From positions 1 through 5,465 of the forward strand of contig DUHF01000278.1 in the NCBI GenBank assembly GCA_013331015.1: a stretch of 5,465 nt of DNA, written 5' to 3'. The notes below the pieces were generated by a model, which saw only the letters and a list, made by a program, of their open reading frames with translations, ran no database searches and had not been told where the DNA came from. Shown in pieces: positions 1 to 4,879 of the stretch (positions are counted from its first letter, which is position 1; each line of letters begins with the position of its first letter). Made by a program: the position numbers and the translations under genes. This DNA is from Methanoregula sp. Lineage in GTDB: Archaea > Halobacteriota > Methanomicrobia > Methanomicrobiales > Methanospirillaceae.

Positions 1-100
1 TTGAGGCCGCCACGGGGGCGCCCCGCGGGGGTGGCGGCAGGCATCGCAAGTGTCATGCAAAAGACCTGGAATCGAAATCTATGATGATTTTCATGGGAAA
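1..100 (+). repeat. Intergenic repeat, module R1 (copy A), hairpin plus conserved tail
   Basis: This stretch matches 2192-2282 along its whole length with scattered substitutions and one loop indel. It opens with an 8-bp stem, GCCGCCAC (6-13) with GTGGCGGC (31-38), around a G/C-rich loop that contains the palindrome GGGGCGCCCC (15-24). A conserved tail follows, including ATCGCAAGTG and ATCTATGATGATT. At 88-99 the sequence TTTTCATGGGAA equals 2343-2354 of copy B, so copy A looks like copy B with 63 bp missing between two T runs. The left end of the window may cut the element. No reading frame is shared, so it is read as a non-coding repeat or structured RNA. The repeat itself is certain; its function is unknown. 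Confidence 0.8.
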
Positions 101-205
101 CCCTAAGTTACCGGAAGAGCGAAGAACGAGTTGCTCCCAATAAGTTATGGCAAACCCAACCAAGGAGTACTACTTCCTCTCATAACAGAAGTTTATTAGT
201 TTTCT

Positions 206-491
206 GACATCGTGCCAGAATGCGGTCAGGCAGCAGAAAAATACCTGAAGGCGTACCTGGTATTTCTGGACCTGGACTTTTTAAAAAACCCATGCCCTGG
301 AAGATCTCGTCCTTATTGCATCGGAAAAGGATCCGGCGATGCGATCACTCTTCACGATAGCAAGTGAACTAAGTCCCTATGCTGTTGAGATACGGTACCC
401 CGATATCCCGTCCCCATTGCCGGAGGAAGCCCGCGAGGCGGTTGAATCGGCAGACCGGATCCAAAAAACCATTCTTGGGATGATCGGATAA
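206..491 (+). pseudogene. HEPN-domain protein remnant, frameshifted and 5'-truncated
   Basis: Two frames together spell the C-terminal two thirds of a HEPN-domain protein, the small helical family usually paired with a minimal nucleotidyltransferase (MNT) in toxin-antitoxin modules. In the first frame (221-289) one reads CGQAAEKYLKAYLVF, the family's QxAEKxLKA helix. From 291 the frame changes and reads HALEDLVLIASEKDP, then LSPYAVEIRYPDIP and EEAREAVESADRI, ending at TAA 489-491. Removing one A from the A6 run at 283-288 joins them into the family hallmark KTHxLEDL. The 5' part is degraded: an in-frame TAG lies at 197-199, and the region before the QAAEK motif does not align cleanly. ATG 147 opens only 12 codons and may be a remnant of the start. 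No MNT motif (GSxARG...SDxDL) was found nearby. Family call strong; loss of function inferred, since the single-A change alone could be a sequencing error. Confidence 0.8.
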
Positions 492-620
492 CATTTTTCG
501 TTACTCTGCAAAAAAACACCCATAAGGATGCCAGGGGCAAACGTGCTCCGTACCCCGTAAAGATCCCATCCGTCGCCCCTGTCCGGGCTTCCTGTGTAGC
601 AGCACCAATTCCTTTTTTTT

Positions 621-718
621 TATGAAACAATTCCTTGTCGGGGTATCCCGTACAGGTAATACAGGTCCATCGCATGCGCTGTTGAGCCCCCAATGGGGGG
701 AGGGATGGCGAGAAGGGG
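621..718 (-). repeat. Intergenic repeat, module R4 (reverse copy)
   Basis: Read on the - strand, this segment matches 5190-5286 of the + strand, so the two copies are inverted relative to each other. The best-preserved part is an identical 24-nt block (668-691 against 5215-5238) carrying GGGGGCTCAACAGC followed by GCATGCGATG. It includes the 8-bp palindrome CGCATGCG (671-678). Similarity continues through GTATTACCTG and a CCCCG/CGCCG segment to a GTTTCA/GTTTTCA end. Substitutions and indels elsewhere show it is an old copy. No common conserved frame is evident. Confidence 0.75.
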
Positions 719-876
719 GGCATTATTCATGAAAGAAAATTTGTTGCTGAAATGTGACGATACCCTTTTTTCTCAGCACCCCCGGAGGAACAAAACAGGT
801 ACCTCCCATCGAACCCCAATTTTGCCCCCGTTTCTCCAAATCGCTGCGTAACCCAGAGATTTTTTGCAATTTTTCA

Positions 877-888
877 TTTTATAATAAA
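877..888 (+). promoter_or_regulatory. TATA-like element without a clear gene
   Basis: TTTTATAATAAA stands in an A/T-rich zone (855-890) within otherwise G/C-rich DNA and resembles an archaeal TATA box. Transcription would start near 905. The only frame placed behind it (919-1074) is unconvincing, so this may drive a non-coding or leader transcript, or be chance. Confidence 0.25.
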
Positions 889-1278
889 AGCATACCACCC
901 AACAACCCCCATACTACTATGCCAGGAGACCCGGCACGTCCGGCCCTGGCAGGTATCATCCCCGACCGCAGACCAGGACCCGTGCACGCGGGACAGCCGG
1001 GTTCACGATCCCGGATTGGTCAAAGAAACCGGGGCTCCTGCAAATCAGGATTGCCCGCAATCCCGCGCAAATGACCCGGAATTGCCTCAAAAAAATGTAT
1101 TCAGGCAAGGCAGTATGGCATAACCGCCAACAAGCCTGATACCACGCGGCCCGGGCCCTGATGGCGGCCACGGACCAGCCGGACGCTTCCGTGATACAAT
1201 GACCGGATAGCGTACGCTCTGGATCCGGAACCGGACCAGGGACTGAAGCCCGCGTGCGGAAATGAACGAGATGCGACC

Positions 1279-1500
1279 ATGACAGAAACAACAACCGTGA
1301 AAAGCGAGATCGGGACCTGCGTTGGGTGCAGGGTCCCGTGCTGGAGAGAGACCCAGGACGGCTGCTGCCAAAAGCACGCCGTGCTGGTGAAACCGGGAGA
1401 CGCCGGCGTTGAGATTGTTGAAATCCTGGTACCGGCCAGGCATGACGAGCCCGGGCAACCCCAAAAAGGCCCGGAGATTATCATCGGGGTGTGGGTATGA
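1279..1500 (+). CDS. Small Cys-rich hypothetical protein (73 aa)
   Basis: The family is not recognised. The 73-residue product has a compact cysteine cluster: Cys14, Cys17, Cys21, Cys29 and Cys30, followed by His33 (CxxC-x3-C-x7-CC-x2-H). This could bind zinc or an iron-sulfur centre; that role is inferred. The C-terminal half (about residues 43-52 and 66-73) reads as two short beta strands (VEIVEILV, EIIIGVWV) joined by a polar Gly/Pro/Gln-rich link. No signal peptide or membrane segment is visible. Its TGA overlaps the ATG of the next gene (ATGA, 1497-1500), so the two are probably co-transcribed and translationally coupled. A clear ribosome site is not visible before ATG 1279. A seven-codon frame (1262-1282) ends across this ATG, also as ATGA. 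Reality is supported by the overlap and Cys spacing; longer - strand frames across the same DNA look like shadows. Confidence 0.6.
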   Translation: MTETTTVKSEIGTCVGCRVPCWRETQDGCCQKHAVLVKPGDAGVEIVEILVPARHDEPGQPQKGPEIIIGVWV

Positions 1501-1844
1501 GATTTGTACGATGGCCGATGATGGCGGTCATGGATGCCAGGCAAAAGGCCCTATCCTGGGGGTACCAGGTCTTTTTCCAGGAATGGAACGTAAACCTGCC
1601 CATCCATTTCATCATCCATGACCGGGGCTGCATCAGCACCGTAAGGGTCCGCCGGATCAAGCATGCAGCATACCGGCCCGGGGATATTGAGAGATCCTGT
1701 GCAGGAGCGATCCGGGAGATCCGCAGGCTGGATCTTCCGGACGGGATCTACCGCGAGCTCTGGGTCCGGGGGCCTCACCGGGCCTGGTACCGGTATCTGG
1801 TGCTGAAGAACAGCATTGAATACCTGGAATACGGGGATGGATGA
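1497..1844 (+). CDS. Hypothetical protein, possible degenerate PD-(D/E)XK nuclease-like fold (115 aa)
   Basis: Starting at ATG 1497, which has GGGGTG at 1486-1491 five bases upstream and overlaps the previous stop, the product is 115 residues. A GTG at 1491 is possible but less well placed. Codons favour G/C in third position, as expected for a real gene here. The order is helix (ARQKALSWGY, 14-23), strands (QVFFQEW; PIHFIIHDRG, 35-44; STVRVRRIK, 47-55), helix (DIERSCAGAIREIRRL, 63-78), then strands ending RELWVRGPHRAWYRYLVL (86-103). This recalls small archaeal proteins of the PD-(D/E)XK or resolvase-like fold, in which a strand-turn-strand carries D...(E/Q)xK and a late strand reads ELWVW...W..Y.V. 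Here the catalytic Asp and the ExK motif are not apparent; VRVRR stands in the second position, so activity is doubtful. The resemblance comes from memory of family pattern, not a search. A DNA- or RNA-associated role is only inferred. Confidence 0.72.
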   Translation: MRFVRWPMMAVMDARQKALSWGYQVFFQEWNVNLPIHFIIHDRGCISTVRVRRIKHAAYRPGDIERSCAGAIREIRRLDLPDGIYRELWVRGPHRAWYRYLVLKNSIEYLEYGDG

Positions 1845-1857
1845 TGATCTGAACACA

Positions 1858-1865
1858 TCTTTTTT
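1858..1865 (+). terminator. Oligo-T transcription stop candidate
   Basis: A T6 run (1860-1865) lies 16 bases after the stop codon of the 115-residue gene. Short oligo-T tracts without a hairpin are the usual intrinsic terminators in archaea, so this could end the two-gene transcript. The run is short and unaided by structure. Confidence 0.4.
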
Positions 1866-1907
1866 GCCGGCACCAGGTATGCCAAGAATTGCGTTGGAGA
1901 AACACGC

Positions 1908-2003
1908 ATGAACGGGAGTTCACACCCGGATAATGAAAACAGACATGATGCAAAAGGGCCACAAGCATACAAAATGAAAATGTCCGGGGCATTTTCAGAG
2001 TAA
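1908..2003 (+). CDS. Possible small protein (31 aa)
   Basis: ATG 1908 is preceded by GGAGA (1896-1900) at a seven-base spacing, one of the best ribosome sites in the window. It opens a 31-codon frame beginning MNGSSHPDNENRHDAKGP and ending at TAA 2001-2003. The product is hydrophilic, with no membrane segment or known motif. The first 15 or so codons resemble the frame at 4893 (MNRQGSHPNDEPR), and the alignment gap between them is three bases, so the frame is kept. Against it: it is very short, follows an oligo-T stop candidate, and the similarity extends upstream of the ATG, so it may be a repeat rather than a gene. Confidence 0.3.
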   Translation: MNGSSHPDNENRHDAKGPQAYKMKMSGAFSE

Positions 2004-2029
2004 ATCTGATGAAAAAAAATGAACCAACC

Positions 2030-2074
2030 GTCCTCGCCCGTATCCTTCCCGCTCCTTATGGGGAGGGCGAGGAC
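2030..2074. other. Perfect 10-bp stem hairpin
   Basis: GTCCTCGCCC (2030-2039) is the exact reverse complement of GGGCGAGGAC (2065-2074), enclosing a 25-nt loop. A6 (2075-2080) follows on the + strand; A8 (2012-2019) lies ten bases before the left arm. Read on the - strand, the stem is followed after about ten bases by T8, so it could be a loose - strand terminator, but no - strand gene ends here. Structure is certain; role unknown. Confidence 0.5.
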
Positions 2075-2191
2075 AAAAAAGCGTCAGCGCAATGGTCCAG
2101 GGCTTGCGGACGCAATAACGCTTTTGCATGGACTTAATGCGGCCCCCTCTGGACGGATGATCTCTTGCAGGGGCATTTCATAAAAATCGAA

Positions 2192-2355
2192 TTGGGGCCG
2201 TCGCGGGGGCTTCCTGTCGGGGGCGGCGGCAGGTATCGCAAGTGCCATGGAAAAGATCTGGAATTGTAATCTATGATGATTTAATAGGGAAATGGAGATT
2301 CTGTTTCCATTCTGTGTGCCTTGGGAGCAGGCATCATGTGCGTTTTCATGGGAAT
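2192..2355 (+). repeat. Intergenic repeat, modules R1+R2 (copy B)
   Basis: Positions 2192-2282 match 1-91 (module R1). The stem is kept as GCCGTCGC (2197-2204) with GCGGCGGC (2223-2230). One A-T pair of copy A is replaced by G-C and one C-G pair by T-G, so pairing survives although both arms changed. Positions 2281-2355 (module R2) match 5087-5166, from TTAATAGGGAAA through ATTCTG, GTGCC and GCATC to GTTTT..GGGAA. Copy A lacks most of R2. B is therefore the fullest copy and shows that R1 and R2 are separable units. No conserved frame is apparent; a box C-like ATGATGA (2273-2279) has no partner box D. Confidence 0.78.
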
Positions 2356-2417
2356 TCAGACACCCTTCTGGATTGGATTGCGATGGAGCCACGGGCGCTT
2401 TTTTAGTCTCCCCGACC

Positions 2418-2534
2418 CTCGCCTTTGTGGAGCATGACGCAGGTGGGCACCCATCAGGGATAATGATAACCGGGGGTTGTGGGGGCTTGCCCCATTGGGC
2501 TGCCGCCCCCTCTCTGGAGGACAGAGGGGGTCAC
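2418..2534 (+). repeat. Intergenic repeat, module R3 (forward copy)
   Basis: This segment is inverted relative to 5339-5465. It begins with an identical 19-nt block, CTCGCCTTTGTGGAGCATG (2418-2436), and ends at GGGGGTCACC. Two hairpins are shared: GGGGC-TT-GCCCC (2482-2493), and CCCCCTCT (2506-2513) with AGAGGGGG (2523-2530) around a nine-base loop. The stems are identical in both copies while the loop of the second has diverged, which suggests selection on structure or a palindrome-driven element. Confidence 0.75.
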
Positions 2535-2667
2535 CGTCAGACATCCGGTCAGACAACCTGCCAAAAAAACCCCTCTTAGGAATCTAAGAAAACGGGTGTA
2601 CACCAACTCCTTGTCCTCCGGCCAGATCACCGGCGTTTGGGATCTTCTCTTCCTTTGCGGTGAGCGG

Positions 2668-2696
2668 CTCCGACGGTAAGAGGGGGGCCGTCGGGG
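2668..2696. other. Stem-loop upstream of toxin-antitoxin operon
   Basis: CTCCGACGG (2668-2676) pairs with CCGTCGGGG (2688-2696) as a nine-pair stem with one T-G pair, around an 11-nt G-rich loop. A second small stem, CGGGG..CCCCG, overlaps its right arm. The element sits about 70 bases before the TATA-like sequence of the antitoxin gene. No T-run follows, so it is not a classical terminator. Confidence 0.4.
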
Positions 2697-2763
2697 AAAT
2701 GCCCCGGCCCCGCATGCATGAAACGAAGACTGGATCCCTTCTCCGGATGCACAACCAGTAAGC

Positions 2764-2810
2764 ATTATTAATACCATGGAATGTCTATTCAATGTACATA
2801 ACCTCAGGGA
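2764..2810 (+). promoter_or_regulatory. Promoter and possible operator of the toxin-antitoxin operon
   Basis: ATTATTAATA (2764-2773) is a fair archaeal TATA candidate; initiation would fall near 2793-2798. That leaves a leader of about 20 bases with AGGGA (2806-2810) four bases before ATG 2815, and it places the upstream in-frame ATG 2776 outside the transcript. Two perfect 8-bp palindromes lie here, TATTAATA (2766-2773) on the TATA element and ATGTACAT (2792-2799) at the predicted start site. Ribbon-helix-helix antitoxins bind such short palindromes to repress their own operon, so these are operator candidates; binding is inferred. Confidence 0.5.
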
Positions 2811-2814
2811 TAGT

Positions 2815-3051
2815 ATGAACATCAGTATCGGGGCCCCGTATGAGGCCGCAATTAAAAGGATCATCGAAAAAGGGTATGCCGGAAACCAGACCGAGGTGAT
2901 ACGCCAGGCGGTCCTTGCCTATGAACGGATGCTGGAAGAGGAAGAACTCATGCTTGTCCACCGGGCAGCAACTGCTGAAGTGTGGGAGATCGAAGCGGGA
3001 AATTGCCGTACCGTTTCTTTTGATGAAGTAAAGAAGAGCCTGAAAAAATAA
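2815..3051 (+). CDS. Ribbon-helix-helix (ParD/CopG-like) antitoxin
   Basis: The 78-residue product is the likely antitoxin of the downstream RelE/ParE-type toxin: it would bind and neutralise the toxin and repress the operon as a dimer. Residues 1-6 (MNISIG) form the DNA-contacting strand, 8-20 (PYEAAIKRIIEKG) the first helix and 24-44 (NQTEVIRQAVLAYERML plus an acidic run) the second, matching the ribbon-helix-helix fold with its G-N-x-T/S-E-V turn. The tail (45-78) has few hydrophobics and would wrap the toxin. ATG 2815 is chosen because the strand starts directly there, AGGGA lies just upstream, and the 13 extra residues from ATG 2776 (MECLFNVHNLRDS) do not belong to the fold. The toxin gene begins 15 bases after the stop. 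A T6 run lies in that gap. Family is confident; cognate pairing rests on context. Confidence 0.88.
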   Translation: MNISIGAPYEAAIKRIIEKGYAGNQTEVIRQAVLAYERMLEEEELMLVHRAATAEVWEIEAGNCRTVSFDEVKKSLKK

Positions 3052-3066
3052 TTTTTTCTTCGAATC

Positions 3067-3327
3067 ATGGAACTGGTTTTTGCAGAACATGCACAAAAAG
3101 AACTGGCGGATCTTCCCCCTTCAACCCAGGCACTCTTCCTTGCGCACCTTGAAAAGATAGAGGAGCGTCCACAGAAAAAACATATGCGGCACGGCATCCC
3201 CTGCCATGTGGAGAAAGTGACCCGCCAGGCACGGATTATCTATAACACCAATGGGGATCGTGTTATCATCCTGCACTGTTTTGCAACACACAAAGAGTAC
3301 GAAAAGTGGTATAACTCGTACCGGTAA
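3067..3327 (+). CDS. RelE/ParE-superfamily toxin
   Basis: The 86-residue product has the size and layout of RelE/ParE toxins. These either cleave mRNA in the ribosomal A site (RelE type) or poison gyrase (ParE type). Strand 1 (MELVFAEHAQKEL), two helices (HAQKELADL, 8-16; STQALFLAHLEKIEE, 19-33), then a sheet: HVEKVTRQARIIYN (47-60), DRVIILHCFATHKEYEKWY (64-82). The motif R53-x-x-R56-I-I-Y and the end H-K-E-Y-E-K-W-Y suit the RelE side more than ParE. Basic residues Lys37, Lys38, Arg41, Arg53, Arg56 and Lys76 could contact RNA. There is no good ribosome site before ATG 3067, which would favour antitoxin excess. The stop TAA leads into a 212-base gap facing the convergent dehydrogenase. The frame is intact, so the toxin is presumably functional; the exact target cannot be told from sequence. 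Confidence 0.87.
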   Translation: MELVFAEHAQKELADLPPSTQALFLAHLEKIEERPQKKHMRHGIPCHVEKVTRQARIIYNTNGDRVIILHCFATHKEYEKWYNSYR

Positions 3328-3484
3328 AGCAGGCAGGGAAACCGTCATTTAAGGATAGCGCGCCGCATCATTCCTGTCCCTCCGTGGATGATCCATACCG
3401 CTGATGCTGCATCCGCCCGGGTGATTCTTTTGGTCATACGGGACAAAGGAGTTCCAGGTTTTGCTTCTTTCTTGCGCGGTTACC

Positions 3485-3494
3485 AAAGAAAAGA
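3485..3494 (-). terminator. Pyrimidine-rich stop candidate for the dehydrogenase
   Basis: About 45 bases beyond the dehydrogenase stop, the - strand reads TCTTTTCTTT. TTCTTT at 3463-3468 on the + strand can pair with AAAGAA here, so convergent transcripts could both end in this A/T-poor gap. The T tract is interrupted, hence low confidence. The rest of 3328-3539 shows no gene or repeat. Confidence 0.3.
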
Positions 3495-3539
3495 TTGCAT
3501 CGGAGTATCCTTCAGGGCAATAAGGTCAGGGAGCGGGAT

Positions 3540-4787
3540 TTACAGCCGGCGGTAATAGAAACCGGCCTCAGCAGCGTTTTTGGCATCAACCATCCCCCGG
3601 ACATCGACAAGCACCGGGTGGCCGTTCATCATCTTCTTAAAGTCCGCAACCGTCATCGCCCGGAACTGCTGGTGGGCAACGGCAACGATCACGGCATCGA
3701 CCATGATATCCAGGGACTTCACCGGTTCAGCACCGAAGTGACGGATCACCTCATCCGGAAGAAGAGGATCGTACCCCAGCACCCGGACCTTATACTCCTG
3801 CAGCTCGCGGACGATCTCCTCCACCGGCGACTCGCGGGTGTCCGGCACATCCTCCTTGTAGGTCAGGCCCATGATGAGGACCCTGGAGCCTTTGATGACC
3901 TTGCCGGCATTGTTGAGCCCCTTGATCGCCAGCTCCGCCACATGTTTGGGCATCGAATCATTGATCGCACGCCCCGCGAGGATGACCTGCGGGTGGTAGC
4001 CGACCTCCTCGGCCTTCTTCACCAGGTAATACGGATCGACCGGGATACAGTGGCCGCCGACAAGGCCGGGGGTGTAGGCATGGAAGTTCCACTTGGTGCC
4101 GGCAGCGTCGAGCACGGCCCGGGTGTCGAGGCCGATCCGGGAGAAGATGAGGGAGAGCTCGTTCATTAACGCAATGTTGAGGTCGCGCTGGATGTTCTCG
4201 ATCACCTTCGCCGCCTCGGCGGTCCTGATATCGGGAGCACGGTACACGTTCGTCACCAGGCTGTAGAGCTCCACGAGCCGGTCGGTGGTTGCCGGGTCCA
4301 TGCCGGAGACGATCTTGGTGATCTTGTCAAGCGTGTGGGCATCATCGTTTGGGTTGATCCGCTCGGGGGAGTACCCCACAAAGAAGTCCTTGCCGCAGGT
4401 CAGTCCCGATTCTTGCTCAAGAACCGGAACCACGATCTCCTCGGTCACTCCCGGATAAACGGTGGATTCAAGGACAACAACGGCTCCGTGCTTCAGGTTC
4501 TTCCCAATCGTTTTTGACGCAGACCGGACCGGGCCGAGATCCGGGTCCTTTGCCTTTGTTACAGGAGTCGGGACGCAGATCATCACGAAATCTGCCTCCC
4601 GGATCCGGACGGGATCCGTTGTTGCGAGAATTTTTGATCCGGCCTTGTTCAGGATATCGATCTTTTTACTATCAATATCGAACCCGATGGTCGGGAGATA
4701 TTCAGCAAATGCCTCCGCAAGGGGTGTGCCCACATAGCCCAGCCCTGCGACACAGACGGTCTTTTTAATTGGTTCTTTTGGTGCCAC
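3540..4787 (-). CDS. UDP-N-acetyl-hexosamine 6-dehydrogenase family (TviB/WbpO-like nucleotide-sugar dehydrogenase)
   Basis: This cytosolic enzyme family oxidises C6 of a UDP-sugar to the carboxylate using two NAD+, via a cysteine thiohemiester. The 415-residue length is normal. Domains in order: Rossmann NAD domain with GLGYVG (15-20) and D37; CVPTP (71-75); ESTVYPG (107-113); GYSPERINP (138-146); TKIVSG (157-162); a central helical hinge with KVIENIQRDLNIALMNEL (194-211); AGTKWNF (229-235); the catalytic loop GLVGGHCIPVDPYYL (241-255) with Cys247; and a C-terminal domain with GLTYKEDVPDTRESP (307-321). The RDLNIALMNE and AGTKWNF...PGLVGGHCI signatures point to UDP-GlcNAc/UDP-GalNAc enzymes rather than UDP-glucose dehydrogenase; the exact sugar is inferred. 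The start is GTG 4787: it gives the standard distance to GLGYVG, and no ATG precedes it in frame. The product would feed surface glycan or archaellum/S-layer N-glycan synthesis, but no partner gene is adjacent. Every key residue is present. Confidence 0.95.
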   Translation of the reverse strand: MAPKEPIKKTVCVAGLGYVGTPLAEAFAEYLPTIGFDIDSKKIDILNKAGSKILATTDPVRIREADFVMICVPTPVTKAKDPDLGPVRSASKTIGKNLKHGAVVVLESTVYPGVTEEIVVPVLEQESGLTCGKDFFVGYSPERINPNDDAHTLDKITKIVSGMDPATTDRLVELYSLVTNVYRAPDIRTAEAAKVIENIQRDLNIALMNELSLIFSRIGLDTRAVLDAAGTKWNFHAYTPGLVGGHCIPVDPYYLVKKAEEVGYHPQVILAGRAINDSMPKHVAELAIKGLNNAGKVIKGSRVLIMGLTYKEDVPDTRESPVEEIVRELQEYKVRVLGYDPLLPDEVIRHFGAEPVKSLDIMVDAVIVAVAHQQFRAMTVADFKKMMNGHPVLVDVRGMVDAKNAAEAGFYYRRL

Positions 4788-4799
4788 GCGAACAATCCG

Positions 4800-4828
4800 C
4801 TCCCAACAGGTTATTTTTTAGTATAATT
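4800..4828 (-). promoter_or_regulatory. Promoter region of the dehydrogenase
   Basis: The - strand reads AATTATACTAAAAAATAA across 4828-4811, an A/T-rich, TATA-like element in G/C-rich surroundings. Initiation about 25 bases on would fall near 4795-4800, giving a very short leader before GTG 4787. GGGAG (4804-4800) could act as a ribosome site, but its 12-base spacing is long and it may lie at or before the start of the transcript. Confidence 0.45.
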
Positions 4829-4879
4829 CATTGCGGCATTGTAAAAACATACCGGGCCTTCGGGCGAATTATTCTGGAC

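Larger units (their letters stand above)
492..1278. other. Gene-poor stretch between HEPN remnant and the small-gene pair
   Basis: No convincing protein gene is seen in about 790 bases. The open frames on both strands are rich in Pro, Arg, Gly and Trp and lack domain-like patterning. The stretch holds repeat module R4 in reverse orientation (621-718), a T6 tract (766-771), an A/T-rich zone around 855-890 with a TATA-like element, and several short G/C hairpins. These include CCGGG/CCCGG around 997-1014 and the palindrome CGTGCACG (981-988). A 51-codon frame at 919-1074 sits a suitable distance behind the TATA-like element, but its composition is not protein-like and it lacks a ribosome site, so it is not called as a gene. 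Confidence 0.6.
1845..2763. other. Gene-poor stretch with repeats and hairpins
   Basis: About 920 bases separate the small-gene pair from the toxin-antitoxin operon. They hold a T6 stop candidate (1860-1865), one possible 31-codon ORF (1908-2003), a perfect 10-bp stem (2030-2074), repeat modules R1+R2 (2192-2355) and R3 (2418-2534), and a 9-bp stem (2668-2696). The longer open frames on both strands between 2084 and 2864 run straight through the repeats and hairpins and look non-coding. Nothing recognisable as a broken gene was found at 2075-2190 or 2535-2665. Confidence 0.6.

Noticed and set aside
81..87. Box C-like ATGATGA in R1 (also 2273-2279) as a C/D guide RNA
   Set aside because: No CTGA box D or D' at a workable distance in either copy.
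352..723. 123-residue - strand frame
   Set aside because: It runs antisense to the HEPN remnant and through repeat R4; no domain-like pattern.
997..1014. T-arm-like hairpin CCGGG-TTCACGAT-CCCGG suggesting a tRNA
   Set aside because: The loop has eight bases rather than seven, and no acceptor, D or anticodon arms can be placed around it.
956..1544. Three - strand frames of 112-147 residues over the Cys-rich and nuclease-like genes
   Set aside because: Low-complexity, Pro/Arg/Ser/Trp-rich products, no ribosome sites, antisense to a pair with an ATGA overlap and better codon use.
2776..2814. Upstream start ATG 2776 for the antitoxin
   Set aside because: It adds 13 residues foreign to the ribbon-helix-helix fold and would lie upstream of the predicted transcript start; ATG 2815 has AGGGA before it.
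2454..2864. 136-residue - strand frame, and + strand frames at 2292-2679
   Set aside because: They cross R3 and the 2668-2696 hairpin and run into the antitoxin promoter; composition reflects the repeats.
3388..3555. 55-codon frame on the + strand after the toxin
   Set aside because: No ribosome site, overlaps the 3' end of the dehydrogenase antisense, and has no recognisable pattern.
3495..4169. 224-residue open frame on the + strand
   Set aside because: It lies antisense inside the dehydrogenase, whose motifs are complete; the + strand product is His/Asp/Arg-rich without domain pattern, a typical shadow of a G/C-rich gene.
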